This document shows positions 25,511-36,680 of a stretch of 64,000 bases of DNA, piece by piece. The DNA lies in assembly GCA_022376925.1 (NCBI GenBank), contig JAIOJX010000003.1, positions 35,889,874-35,953,873 of the forward strand, read 5' to 3'. The notes under the pieces are model-generated. The model did no database searches, was not told where the DNA came from, and saw nothing but the letters and a program-made list of their open reading frames with translations. Numbering within the stretch: position 1 is the first letter of the stretch; the number at the start of each line of letters is the position of its first letter. Both the position numbers and the translations under genes were made by a program. This DNA is from Tragulus kanchil (taxonomy: Eukaryota > Chordata > Mammalia > Artiodactyla > Tragulidae).

Positions 25511-25833
25511 TTTATTTATTTATTGTTTTGGGCTGTGCTGGGTCTTCATTGCTACCTGCGGTCTTCTCCTAGTCATGGTGAGTGGGGGCTTGCTCTCTGG
25601 TTACTGTGCACAGTCTTCTCACTGAGGTGGCTTCTCTTGGTGCAGAGCACGGGATCTAGGATGCAAGGGCTTCAGTAGCTATGGCTCCTGGGCTCTAGAG
25701 CACAGGCTCAATCATTGTGGTACACGGGCTCAGCTGCCGGGGAACATGTGCGGTCTTCCCGGATCAGGGGTTGAACCCGTGTCTCCTGCGTGGGCAGGTA
25801 GATTCTTTACCACTGAGCCACCAGAGAAGCCCC
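25511..25833 (-). mobile_element. CHR-2 SINE, classical form
   Basis: Reversed copy: TTTATTTATTTATTG tail, GGGCTGTGCTGGGTCTTC, then the head ending CACTGAGCCACCAGAGAAGC. Confidence 0.85.
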
Positions 25834-25919
25834 TTTTTTTAAATTTTTTTGAGGGATTTGGAGTTTTATAATGAGATATTTTAAAGAATTAAAAAAGAAG
25901 CCTGCATTTTAGAATAAAA

Positions 25920-28091
25920 TCAAAACCAGGAGTGTAGAGTTCTGACCACCTTGTAGTTTGGGGGAGTTTCCATGAGGCAGCATGCATGCCCTCTCTGCTC
26001 TGGAATACCAGGCTCCCATTCTCCACATGGCACTCAGGGTCCAGGTCCAGCGCCAGGCACAGAGGCTGACACTCTTCCAGTGCTCCCCTTCCGAGGGGCA
26101 CCTTCTCCCAGCCCCAGGCAGCCAGTAGGCCTCCTGTCCTCCCTAGTGGTCACAGCAACCAAAAGAAGGGCACCACGCCTGTCACCTGTCCCTCCAGAAC
26201 CAAAGCATCCCACCTCATGTGCAGCCCCTGCCCCAGACCTCTTCAGACCCTTGATGTGTCCATCCAAGAGTTTCGCTTTGCCATCCCCAAAGCCTCTTGA
26301 CCTCACCCCACCCGGCATTGGAGATTTCTTCCATCCAAGCGCATTGAATTCCCTGGACTCCTGACATTGTGGCCCGGTCTATCTGCAAGACCTGGACACC
26401 AACAGCCCATCTGGCAAGTACTTGTCTATCAACTCAAGGTCAACAAGAGCGTCAGCATACAGATTTCATCCATACACGTTTGTTGTGTACCCACTGGGTG
26501 CCTGGCACCTGATGAACCTAGGAAGAGAGCACGGCCTTGGTCTTGGAGGCTACAGTCTATCATGGGAGACCAGCATGTCAACAGGCAGCTATGACACTGG
26601 CTGATGAGGGGCTGTGACACCCATCAGCCACAGGCCACCCCTCCCAGAAGGGGTTTCAGGTAACACCTGAAGCAGGATGTGGGGACAAGGAGAGGTTCGA
26701 GGAACATCAGTTTGAGCAGAGCAGCAGAGGCTTAAGGGTAAGAGAAAGCAGAGAAAGTGCAGAAACACTCCACACAACACACTGGTAAGAAGGGAGGTGA
26801 AGTCCACATCGACAGTTGCACTCATTGCCCATCAGGCCCTTTAGTTTGTGAAAAGAAGATCCGGCAACTCAACCCCTCCCCAGATAGGATCAACTGAAAC
26901 AAATTCACGCTAAGGGTCAGGGTTATCACCTGTGGCAATACAGAGCCAAGTGAAACCAAAGGCAGAGAATTCATTCCACATCCAACTAGAATGTTCGGAC
27001 TCTCGAGTCAAACCAGGAGTGTAGAGTTCTGACCACCTTGTAGTTTGGGGGAGTTTCCATGAGGCAGCATGCATGCCCTCTCTGCTCTGGAATACCAGGC
27101 TCCCATTCTCCACATGGCACTCAGGGTCCAGGTCTAGCGCCAGGCACAGAGGCTGACACTCTTCCAGTGCTCCCCTTCCGAGGGGCACCTTCTCCCAGCC
27201 CCAGGCAGCCAGTAGGCCTCCTGTCCTCCCTAGTGGTCACAGCAACCAAAAGAAGGGCACCACGCCTGTCACCTGTCCCTCCAGAACCAAAGCATCCCAC
27301 CTCATGTGCAGCCCCTGCCCCAGACCTCTTCAGACCCTTGATGTGTCCATCCAAGAGTTTCGCTTTGCCATCCCCAAAGCCTCTTGACCTCACCCCACCC
27401 GGCATTGGAGATTTCTTCCATCCAAGCGCATTGAATTCCCTGGACTCCTGACATTGTGGCCCGGTCTATCTGCAAGACCTGGACACCAACAGCCCATCTG
27501 GCAAGTACTTGTCTATCAACTCAAGGTCAACAAGAGCGTCAGCATACAGATTTCATCCATACACGTTTGTTGTGTACCCACTGGGTGCCTGGCACCTGAT
27601 GAACCTAGGAAGAGAGCACGGCCTTGGTCTTGGAGGCTACAGTCTATCATGGGAGACCAGCATGTCAACAGGCAGCTATGACACTGGCTGATGAGGGGCT
27701 GTGACACCCATCAGCCACAGGCCACCCCTCCCAGAAGGGGTTTCAGGTAACACCTGAAGCAGGATGTGGGGACAAGGAGAGGTTCGAGGAACATCAGTTT
27801 GAGCAGAGCAGCAGAGGCTTAAGGGTAAGAGAAAGCAGAGAAAGTGCAGAAACACTCCACACAACACACTGGTAAGAAGGGAGGTGAAGTCCACATCGAC
27901 AGTTGCACTCATTGCCCATCAGGCCCTTTAGTTTGTGAAAAGAAGATCCGGCAACTCAACCCCTCCCCAGATAGGATCAACTGAAACAAATTCACGCTAA
28001 GGGTCAGGGTTATCACCTGTGGCAATACAGAGCCAAGTGAAACCAAAGGCAGAGAATTCATTCCACATCCAACTAGAATGTTCGGACTCTC
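25920..28091. repeat. Tandem direct duplication 7 (unit about 1084 bp)
   Basis: Copy 1 is 25920-27004 and copy 2 is 27008-28091. The GC-richer content and its long open frames are repeated almost exactly; one substitution (GGTCCAGC versus GGTCTAGC) is seen. Confidence 0.95.
26460..26830. mobile_element. LINE L2-like remnant (in duplication 7)
   Basis: GTTGTGTACCCACTGGGTGC, CTGGCACCTGATGAACC and TTCGAGGAACATCAG are weak matches to the same L2 segment as at 15436. Repeated about 1087 bp on. Confidence 0.4.
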
Positions 28092-28402
28092 TTGCCTGTT
28101 TGCTAGAGACTGAGTCACAGAGGGACGTCAAACCCAGCCACAGTGCCAAGTGTTGGTAGTGGGTCCCCACCAGAGCGAAGTGTATCCAGAGTAAAGGCGA
28201 GAAGAGATTCAAAACAATATGTTTCTTTCTCTATCCATTAAACATCTAAGCCTAAAAGGCCTAACAGGCTAAGAACGTTGTTAGATATGCTGACTCACCT
28301 CCAGGCAGGGCTCCACTCTCTCACTAGTTAAAAGAGTGACATGGCTCTGAAAGGGTTTTACCTTGATTTGAGACCTCAACCCAGGGCCCAGGCTTGATCA
28401 CG

Positions 28403-28636
28403 CCCTGTTTGGGACTTGAACCCATGTGGCTGGAGCTTGAATTTCAGCCAAAACCCTGTTTAGGACTTGAACCCACGTGACTGGGGCCTGAACCTAGCCA
28501 AAACCAGTTTGGGACTCGAACCCTCATGGCTAAGGCTCAATCCCAGCCAAAACCCTGCTTGGGGTAGTCAGGACTTGATCCCGGCCAAAACCCTGTGTGG
28601 GACTCGAACCCACGCGGCCGGCACTTAATCCAAGGT
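28403..28636 (-). repeat. Tandem array of about 50-bp units with tRNA T-arm-like cores
   Basis: Five degenerate units start near 28403, 28454, 28504, 28553 and 28591. On the plus strand each has the form CCCTGTTTGGGACTTGAACC, a variable middle, then CAGCCAAAA. On the minus strand the cores read GGTTCGAGTCCC, a match to a tRNA T arm / pol III B box. Unit 4 is shorter (about 38 bp). The array adjoins the U5-like side of an LTR on the same strand. Confidence 0.75.
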
Positions 28637-28639
28637 ATG

Positions 28640-29053
28640 GACCCATTGAGGCTCAGATTCTTTGTGCCTCAACAACAGAAAGAATTCAGCGAGAAACAGA
28701 GTGACAGACAAGAAAAGGATTTACTGGAGTAAGGTACCTGAAAGCGGTGCAAACGGGCAGGCGGGAAAGTTCTGCTCTGCTGCTCCACCCCCTGACTGAA
28801 TAGGCAGCAATATATAGGATGGTAGAAGACCGCCCCCCTCAAGTAGACACAGGTGTAAGACATACATCGTTAATTCCTTTCTCACCAGCTCCTCCTTCAT
28901 CAGCTGTCTATGCCCAGTCAAGCCTGCTTTACTGAACAAAGAGCAGCTCTCCTAAGTTATCATCAATATACTGACCTTCCAATCTTTCCCAGGTTTCACC
29001 CTTCTACCTATCGTCCCCCACTAGGACTCTACCTGTTTTACTCTATCCCTATC
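28640..29053 (-). mobile_element. Endogenous retrovirus LTR, cut by a duplication edge
   Basis: Read on the minus strand: a U3-like part, a TATATA box (plus 28811-28816), a GC-rich stretch, an AGTAAAT signal near 28720, and a U5-like TTTCTTTCTGTTGTTGAGGC. The T-arm-like array follows where a leader would lie. No gag, pol or env reading frame is seen. The left boundary of duplication 8 (29054) hides the LTR start. Confidence 0.6.
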
Positions 29054-31285
29054 AGCTCCACACAAGGAACACCACAACAGCCACTGATCAGCCCATGTAG
29101 CGAGCCAGGGGCTCGAGGTTCAAGTTCAGTGTGAAAACTAAGAAAGGCACTTTACAAACAATCTGAGTTGGCATCAAACGTTGATGACACCATTTGCTCA
29201 GGACCCCTGGTAAGTGGGCCGTATGTGGATTTCCTGTGCAAGAACGCAGGCCAGAGATGGGTAGAGACGGCAAAAAAGAAAAAGTAGGGAAAAAGAAAAT
29301 GGACTAAAGGAAATGCAAGAGGAAAGAGAATTGAACTGGTTTTTTTTGGATCTGATCCAAAAATAAATCGTAGCTCGTTTGGTATCGACAGAACTGATTC
29401 TCAATAATCAAGCACAAACCACTTTTTTGCGTACACCAGTACCCTGTAAATAATTCACTTAGAATTCCAGTCACTACAAAACTGAGCACGTTTACATTAA
29501 GCCTAAAACATATCTAGAACAGATGCTGCCCTCCTGTGGACTTCAATGGTATTGCTGATTGTCGTGTAATACTTCTAAGTAAACTGTTCAGGATTACACT
29601 TTTGTTGCTCATCTGTACTATAATTTAACCGGTATTCATTTTCTCAGAGATATCTTTTCATAAATACATTTCTGTGTTTCTGTCTATAAATGAAAATGTT
29701 TCCAGATGACCAATTAAAATAAAACGTGTCCCTTAGCAACTGTGTTTTACAAATCGTAGATCATGAAATCAATTTTTGCAATTCATTTTGTGAAGCATAA
29801 TAAGCTTTTTAAAAGAGTTATCAGATAGAACGGAAAAGAATAGGTAGAAAATATTAGAAAGGATCGATCCTTAGCAAGACCAGTGCACATTACGAAATGG
29901 CAATTAAGTGGGACAAGACTCAAAGGATTGAACAATGTAACACATGCATGTCTTAGCCATTAGTCACTAAATTGTGTCTAATTCCTTGAGACTCCCTGTA
30001 CGATAGCCTTGCAGGCTCCTCTGTCCATGCGATTTCCCCTGACAAGAACACTGGAGTGAGTCGCCATTTCTCACTCCAGGAGAAATTTCTCTACCCAGGG
30101 ATGGAACCTGCAGGCTCCTGCATAGTGGGTTCTTTACTGCTAAGCCGCCAGAGAAGCTCGTATCTTAGCTCCACACAAGGAACACCACAACAGCCACTGA
30201 TCAGCCCATGTGCGAGCCAGGGCTCGAGGTTCAAGTTCAGTGTGAAAACTAAGAAAGGCACTTTACAAACAATCTGAGTTGGCATCAAACGTTGATGACA
30301 CCATTTGCTCAGGACCCCTGGTAAGTGGGCCGTATGTGGATTTCCTGTGCAAGAACGCAGGCCAGAGATGGGTAGAGACGGCAAAAAAGAAAAAGTAGGG
30401 AAAAAGAAAATGGACTAAAGGAAATGCAAGAGGAAAGAGAATTGAACTGGTTTTTTTTGGATCTGATCCAAAAATAAATCGTAGCTCGTTTGGTATCGAC
30501 AGAACTGATTCTCAATAATCAAGCACAAACCACTTTTTTGCGTACACCAGTACCCTGTAAATAATTCACTTAGAATTCCAGTCACTACAAAACTGAGCAC
30601 GTTTACATTAAGCCTAAAACATATCTAGAACAGATGCTGCCCTCCTGTGGACTTCAATGGTATTGCTGATTGTCGTGTAATACTTCTAAGTAAACTGTTC
30701 AGGATTACACTTTTGTTGCTCATCTGTACTATAATTTAACCGGTATTCATTTTCTCAGAGATATCTTTTCATAAATACATTTCTGTGTTTCTGTCTATAA
30801 ATGAAAATGTTTCCAGATGACCAATTAAAATAAAACGTGTCCCTTAGCAACTGTGTTTTACAAATCGTAGATCATGAAATCAATTTTTGCAATTCATTTT
30901 GTGAAGCATAATAAGCTTTTTAAAAGAGTTATCAGATAGAACGGAAAAGAATAGGTAGAAAATATTAGAAAGGATCGATCCTTAGCAAGACCAGTGCACA
31001 TTACGAAATGGCAATTAAGTGGGACAAGACTCAAAGGATTGAACAATGTAACACATGCATGTCTTAGCCATTAGTCACTAAATTGTGTCTAATTCCTTGA
31101 GACTCCCTGTACGATAGCCTTGCAGGCTCCTCTGTCCATGCGATTTCCCCTGACAAGAACACTGGAGTGAGTCGCCATTTCTCACTCCAGGAGAAATTTC
31201 TCTACCCAGGGATGGAACCTGCAGGCTCCTGCATTGCGAGTGGGTTCTTTACTGCTAAGCCGCCAGAGAAGCTCGTATCTTAGCT
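29054..31285. repeat. Tandem direct duplication 8 (unit about 1113 bp)
   Basis: Copy 1 is 29054-30166 and copy 2 is 30167-31285. The junction has a 4-bp shared AGCT. Near the end of copy 1 the SINE lost bases (CATAGTGGG versus CATTGCGAGTGGG). Confidence 0.95.
29955..30159 (-). mobile_element. Bov-tA SINE (in duplication 8)
   Basis: CATTAGTCACTAAATTGTG to AGCCGCCAGAGAAGCTC, diverged. The repeat copy is at 31066-31274 and keeps 4 bp lost here. Confidence 0.8.
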
Positions 31286-31384
31286 ACAGGCGGTCTTCTG
31301 ATCTATTCTTCACTACGTATTTCACTGGATTTCCTGACACGGGACGGTTAATTTGAGTGTCAGCATAACGAACCAGAGTCTTCC

Positions 31385-31560
31385 CCGGAGAAGAGTGGTT
31401 CAGTGGCTAAAATTCCGAGTTCCCTATGCAGGAGGCCTGGATTCAATCCTCGCTCAAGAAACTAGATTCCACAAGCCGCAACTAAAGATCCCACATGAAG
31501 ATCCCGCCTGTTGCAGCTGAAACCCAGCCCAGCAAAATAAATAAGTATTAAAAATTAAAA
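31385..31560 (+). mobile_element. CHR-2 SINE, diverged and internally deleted
   Basis: GAGTGGTTCAGTGGCTAAA head, ATTCAATCCTCGCTCAAG, then a short body and AAATAAATAAGTATTAAA. Confidence 0.7.
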
Positions 31561-31594
31561 ATAAATGTTAAAAAAGTATTCCGTGTAGGCGGAA

Positions 31595-32180
31595 GACAGA
31601 ATTCTAAGGCCCCAAGATTATTGCCCCCTAGTGGAGAAGCTCCGTATAATTCCTCTTGACTGCATTTCCAGCGGGAGCCTGAAATGGAGAATGGCTTCTC
31701 TGACTGAATGACTAACCTGTTAACTCTTGAGCTAATCAAAAGAGATTGGTGGGCAAAAATCAAACCAAGTCAGCCCTGTCCAAGACCTGGGCCTTCCCTT
31801 ACAAGGACACGGGTCTCCCCTGACTGGCTGATTTGTTTATGAGGGAGCCATGCAGCGAGGTAGGACCTTAGGAGCTGAGACCTAAGCCAGGCTGACAGCT
31901 ACCAGAACAGGGCCCTCGGTGTCCCCACGGTGAGGACATGAGTTCAGCCAACAGCGTGGACACCCGTGGAGGACGACCCTGAGGCCGAGCTACAGAAAGC
32001 GAGGCAACCCATGAGCTGTCTCCATGTCAGCCCTGAGAAACCCTGAGCAGAGAACCCAGTTCAGCTGAACCCAGATTCCTGACCTATACAAACCGTAAGA
32101 GAGTAATCTTGTGTTGTTCTAAGCCACTAAGATTATGGCAATTTATCAGGTGCAGCAATAGAAAAATAATAAAGTTAATG
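31595..32180 (+). mobile_element. Ancient mammalian LTR-like repeat, family uncertain
   Basis: GACAGAATTCTAAGGCCCC near the start, AGCTAATCAAAAGAGATTGG, TGAGAAACCCTGAGCAGAG and TTGTTCTAAGCCACTAAG near the end follow the order of a common old mammalian repeat. I recognise the text but am unsure of the family name. Confidence 0.5.
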
Positions 32181-32899
32181 TGACACAATTTAACGTTATA
32201 CTTGACAGTTCATCAGGAAGCAAATACAGCATAACTTTATTGCCCGCAAAAATGTCTGGGCCTTTCCATTGGTCCTGGGTTATGAACTTTTATGTATTAC
32301 TTCAGGGTACTTGTCATGTGCTCTGAGTTCTTAATCATAACTTTGTCATTACAATAGTCCAGTCAGCCTTCAAACTGAGAAGTTATTAGATGGTATAAAG
32401 GACTGCATGCAAGATAAAAAGAGATGATCAGTTTGGAGTTTAACTGTTGTATCTAAAAATATGAATTATATAAGAAAAATATTCACTCTAATCATCGCAC
32501 TTTGATTTTATTCGCATGTCATTCAAAAAGCAAAAGAGGGCAGGAATTTATAATATTGTCTCATATTTGTTTAATGAATGGTGCAATGAAGATAATAAAC
32601 CAGGCAGTATCATCTTTCAAATGAGCTTAAAAATAAAATCTTACACACTTCAAAATTAATAAGACACCTGGAAACACAAAATGTGAATTTATTAATGTCT
32701 TTTGAATAGTTTTTAAAAAGTAGCTAAGCTATTGGAACCGTTTCTTAGCCACTCTACAACTACTAATTAGCCTCATATTTGCTGTATTTAGAAGTATATC
32801 ATGTGGCAAAGGAAGAAGGAGCAGCTAGTAAAATGAAATTCTTCCTATAAGCATAAATATTTTTTGTGACTTCCATGCTAAATAAACTACATGTGAAAA
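32181..32899. other. AT-rich flank, nothing recognised
   Basis: No element or gene identified. Most of it is repeated in duplication 9. Confidence 0.35.
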
Positions 32900-32913
32900 G
32901 CCATATCTCTTTT

Positions 32914-33239
32914 TTTTTTTTAAAGATTTATTTATTTACTTATTTTGGTGGGGGTGGGGTGGGGAGGGAGGGGAGCAGGCGGGCCACTTCTATTGGTCTT
33001 TCATTTGTCCATTTTCATCCATCTTTGTTCTTTGGCCTGTGTGGGCCTCCCATCAGGTGGCCTCTGTTGTCGCAGAGCATGCACTGTGGGCGCATGCACT
33101 CCAGAGCCTGGGCTCGGTAATTGGACACATCGGTCCAGCCGCTCCGCAGCACGTGGGATCTTCCCAGGCCAGGGATCAAACCGGTGCCCCTTGCACTGCA
33201 AGGCGGTGTCCTTACCCACTGGACCACCAAGGAAGCCCC
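32914..33239 (-). mobile_element. CHR-2-like SINE, long-tail form, with perfect target-site duplication (in duplication 9)
   Basis: Reversed full-length copy. The poly-T end is followed by AAAGATTTATTTATTTAC, a G-rich stretch and GGCGGGCCACTTCTATTGG, and the head ends ACCACCAAGGAAGCCCC. The target site GCCATATCTCTTTT is at 32900-32913 and 33240-33253. The duplicate is at 34034-34359. Confidence 0.92.
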
Positions 33240-33284
33240 GCCATATCTCTTTTGTTTTACTTTTTATACTTCTGAACTCCTTCA

Positions 33285-33547
33285 CTCTTTTCTCTCACTC
33301 CACAATCCCCCCTCATTCCCATGTCTGGTAACCACCAACCTCTTCTTGAACTTGGTTATTATTTTTTGATTCCAGGTATAAAAGAACATGCATTATGTCT
33401 CTTTCGCTGCCTTATTTCACTTTGCATAATACCTTCGAGGTCTACCTGTAATATATAATGTTCCGTGTGAATTTCATTTGTGTTATATATGTTACATTTT
33501 TATCTATTCACACATTCAATTTTTCAAGTTACTTTTTGATAAAAGCC
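33285..33547. mobile_element. Old L1 3' UTR-like fragment (in duplication 9)
   Basis: TCTGGTAACCACCAACCTC, TTATTTCACTTTGCATAATA and CGAGGTCTACCTGTAAT follow the order of old mammalian L1 3' sequence. Repeated at 34406-34669. Confidence 0.5.
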
Positions 33548-34892
33548 TTACATTTGGAGTTTAACTGTTGTATCTAAAAATATGAATTATATAAGAAAAA
33601 TATTCACTCTAATCATCGCACTTTGATTTTATTCGCATGTCATTCAAAAAGCAAAGAGGGCAGGAATTTATAATATTGTCTCATATTTGTTTAATGAATG
33701 GTGCAATGAAGATAATAAACCAGGCAGTATCATCTTTCAAATGAGCTTAAAAATAAAATCTTACACACTTCAAAATTAATAAGACACCTGGAAACACAAA
33801 ATGTGAATTTATTAATGTCTTTTGAATAGTTTTTAAAAAGTAGCTAAGCTATTGGAACCGTTTCTTAGCCACTCTACAACTACTAATTAGCCTCATATTT
33901 GCTGTATTTAGAAGTATATCATGTGGCAAAGGAAGAAGGAGCAGCTAGTAAAATGAAATTCTTCCTATAAGCATAAATATTTTTTGTGACTTCCATGCTA
34001 AATAAACTACATGTGAAAAGCCATATCTCTTTTTTTTTTTTAAAGATTTATTTATTTACTTATTTTGGTGGGGGTGGGGTGGGGAGGGAGGGGAGCAGGC
34101 GGGCCACTTCTATTGGTCTTTCATTTGTCCATTTTCATCCATCTTTGTTCTTTGGCCTGTGTGGGCCTCCCATCAGGTGGCCTCTGTTGTCGCAGAGCAT
34201 GCACTGTGGGCGCATGCACTCCAGAGCCTGGGCTCGGTAATTGGACACATCGGTCCAGCCGCTCCGCAGCACGTGGGATCTTCCCAGGCCAGGGATCAAA
34301 CCGGTGCCCCTTGCACTGCAAGGCGGTGTCCTTACCCACTGGACCACCAAGGAAGCCCCGCCATATCTCTTTTGTTTTACTTTTTATACTTCTGAACTCC
34401 TTCACTCTTTTCTCTCACTCCACAATCCCCCCTCATTCCCATGTCTGGTAACCACCAACCTCTTCTTGAACTTGGTTATTATTTTTTGATTCCAGGTATA
34501 AAAGAACATGCATTATGTCTCTTTCGCTGCCTTATTTCACTTTGCATAATACCTTCGAGGTCTACCTGTAATATATAATGTTCCGTGTGAATTTCATTTG
34601 TGTTATATATGTTACATTTTTATCTATTCACACATTCAATTTTTTCAAGTTACTTTTTGATTAAAAGCCAGGGTTTACATGGGGGCTCTGACAACCACCA
34701 GCTCTGTGATGGTTGTTTAACTTCTCCAATAGGTAACAGAAAGATACATGGCATATCAGTGCATGTATATGTGGAATCTAAACAACAACAACAACAAAAA
34801 TGAGCTATTAAACTGGTGGTTCCAACAGGAAAAGAGTAGAGAGAGGGTGAGCTAGGTGAAGATCAAGAGGTATGTGTGTTCAGGCATAAAGC

Positions 34893-35022
34893 AAATCCCA
34901 CATGCACCCAGAGCTGGTGCTCTGCAGAGAGAGGGGCCCTGTGATGGGAGGCCTACACATGCCAAAGAATAAAAAGATGGATGGAAATAAATATAAATAA
35001 ATAAATAAATAAATAAAAACCA
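34893..35022 (+). mobile_element. CHR-2-like SINE 3' half, short-tail form
   Basis: AGAGCTGGTGCTCTGCAG, GTGATGGGAGGCCTACAC, AAAAGATGGATGGAAATAAA and repeated AAAT. The head is missing. Confidence 0.75.
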
Positions 35023-35113
35023 TGATGCAGAAAAGAAAAAAAACATTTTAAATAAATAAATCCCGGTGATGTAGAAAAACAAAATAAAATGGGGATGCCT
35101 TATAGTATTTAGA

Positions 35114-35325
35114 GCCTTCCCTGGTGGCTCAGATATAACGAACCCACCTGTAAATGCTGAAGACCTGAGAGACAGAGGTTCGATCCCTGGGTTGGGAAGA
35201 TCCCCTGGAGGAGGAAATAGCAACCCACTCCAGTATTCTTACCTGGAGAATCCCATGGTTGGAGGAGCCTGGAGGGCTATAGTCCATGGGGTCACAAAGT
35301 GTCAGACATGACTGAGTGACTGGAC
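35114..35325 (+). mobile_element. Bov-tA SINE
   Basis: CCTTCCCTGGTGGCTCAG to CAGACATGACTGAGTGACTG, well conserved. Confidence 0.9.
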
Positions 35326-35495
35326 ACACACACAATAGTATTTAACTCAGTGGATTTTTTTAACCTTGCTTTCTTAGATTTGTTATGTCTATTTGACACC
35401 CGTTCATCATGAGGTCAAACTATCAACTCAAGTATTGACCTCTCCCCTGAGTGGGCAGACTGGCTGCTCCAGGGCCGAGACCCTAACCCCTTCTT

Positions 35496-35799
35496 TTTTT
35501 GTGGGGTGAGGGGCGGTTTGGGGAGGGAGGGGAGTGGACGGGCCACTTCTCTTGGTCTTTCATTTATCCATTTTCATCCTTCTTTGTTCTTTGGCCCATG
35601 TGGGCCTCCCATCGCGGTGGCCTCTGTTGTCGCAGAGCGCCGGCTCTGGCCGCATGTGCTCCAGAGCTCCGGCTCGGTAATTGGACACATCGGTTCAGGC
35701 GCTCCTCAGCACGTGGGATCCGCCCAGGCCAGGGATCGAACTGGCGCCCCTTGCACTGGAAGGTGGTGTCCTTACCCACTGGACCACCAAGGAAGCCCC
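35496..35799 (-). mobile_element. CHR-2-like SINE, long-tail form, with target-site duplication
   Basis: The G-rich end is followed by GACGGGCCACTTCTCTTGG, and the head ends ACCACCAAGGAAGCCCC. The target site CTAACCCCTTCTT is at 35483-35495 and 35800-35812. Confidence 0.92.
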
Positions 35800-36254
35800 C
35801 TAACCCCTTCTTATCCAGTCCTCACACACCAAATCATTATCCCCCAGTCCTATATCATCACTAGTACTAGGCAACTAGAGACACCCCGGGGCAACCTCTC
35901 AACTCCGGGATTATTCAGATCAGTCAATTCTAAACTGTTTACTCTGGCTTGCTTTTCTTTCCTGTAGAGAACCCGTCCAAGGCTCCAGCCTAGACGTCCG
36001 CCTCCTGACCACAACGTGGCTCTGCGCACCGTGAGCTGCCCCTTCCTCTCCGGAAATGTGAGTCATAAAGGTCTTCTTCCGGTGGATCGACCCCTTGATG
36101 TCACCACTCAGTCACTTCCACAAATGAAAATCCCACAGGTGTAATTTTAGAACAATCAGATTGTGTGAAGATTAAATTAGGAAAAACTTCTAAAGAGCTT
36201 CGTGGAGTGTTTGGCACATAGGAAAAGAAGTATGAAGTGTTCGTGTTCCTATTA

Positions 36255-36680
36255 ATAAACAGCCTGCCATTGAACTTGGAATAAAATTCAAAGTCCTTCC
36301 TTACTTGAGGTTCCACCAGCTCATGCTCCTGCCTCTCCCTCCAGCTGGGGCCAGCTTTGTGGTCCTGGGATCTGTGCAGTGGCACGTAGCTCCGTGCTCA
36401 GAAGGGCCCCGTGATTGGATTAATGCTGGACTGTTGCCATCCTGACATTCTTCGTTGTTTTCAGCATTCATTTGGTACTGGGCCCACAAAGCACAGAGCC
36501 AGTCCACCAGCACACTAGCTGGCCAACTCCACTCGCCTTCTTTTGGCCCTGCATACACTCCAAATTTCTCTGCATCTTTATCTGAAATAATCTTTCCCTT
36601 TCTCTTCATCTGATGAATTCCCATGCATTCTCAGCTTAACAGCCTCTTCTCAGGCCTTTCTGGAGCATCCTTGCCCCCCT
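36255..36680 (+). mobile_element. LINE L2-like 3' remnant
   Basis: CAAAGTCCTTCCTTACTTG, CTCATGCTCCTGCCTCTCCC and a CTTCTCAGGCCTTTCTGG end resemble L2. Moderately diverged. Confidence 0.45.

Larger units (their letters stand above)
32432..34669. repeat. Tandem direct duplication 9 (unit about 1116 bp)
   Basis: Copy 1 is 32432-33547 and copy 2 is 33553-34669, with a 5-bp filler. Both copies carry the same SINE with the same target-site duplication, plus an L1-like tail. Confidence 0.95.

Noticed and set aside
25972..27451. A 130-codon Pro/Ser-rich frame present twice (25972 and 27059), as a possible gene pair
   Set aside because: The two frames are copies within duplication 7. There is no recognisable domain and no splice context, an overlapping frame exists on the other strand, and part of the flank is L2-like.
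28403..28636. Tandem tRNA genes
   Set aside because: Only T-arm-like cores are repeated. There is no acceptor stem, D arm or anticodon arm, and the units are about 50 bp, too short for a tRNA.
28403..28636. CRISPR-like array
   Set aside because: Degenerate repeats of uneven length without uniform spacers, in a ruminant genome beside an LTR.
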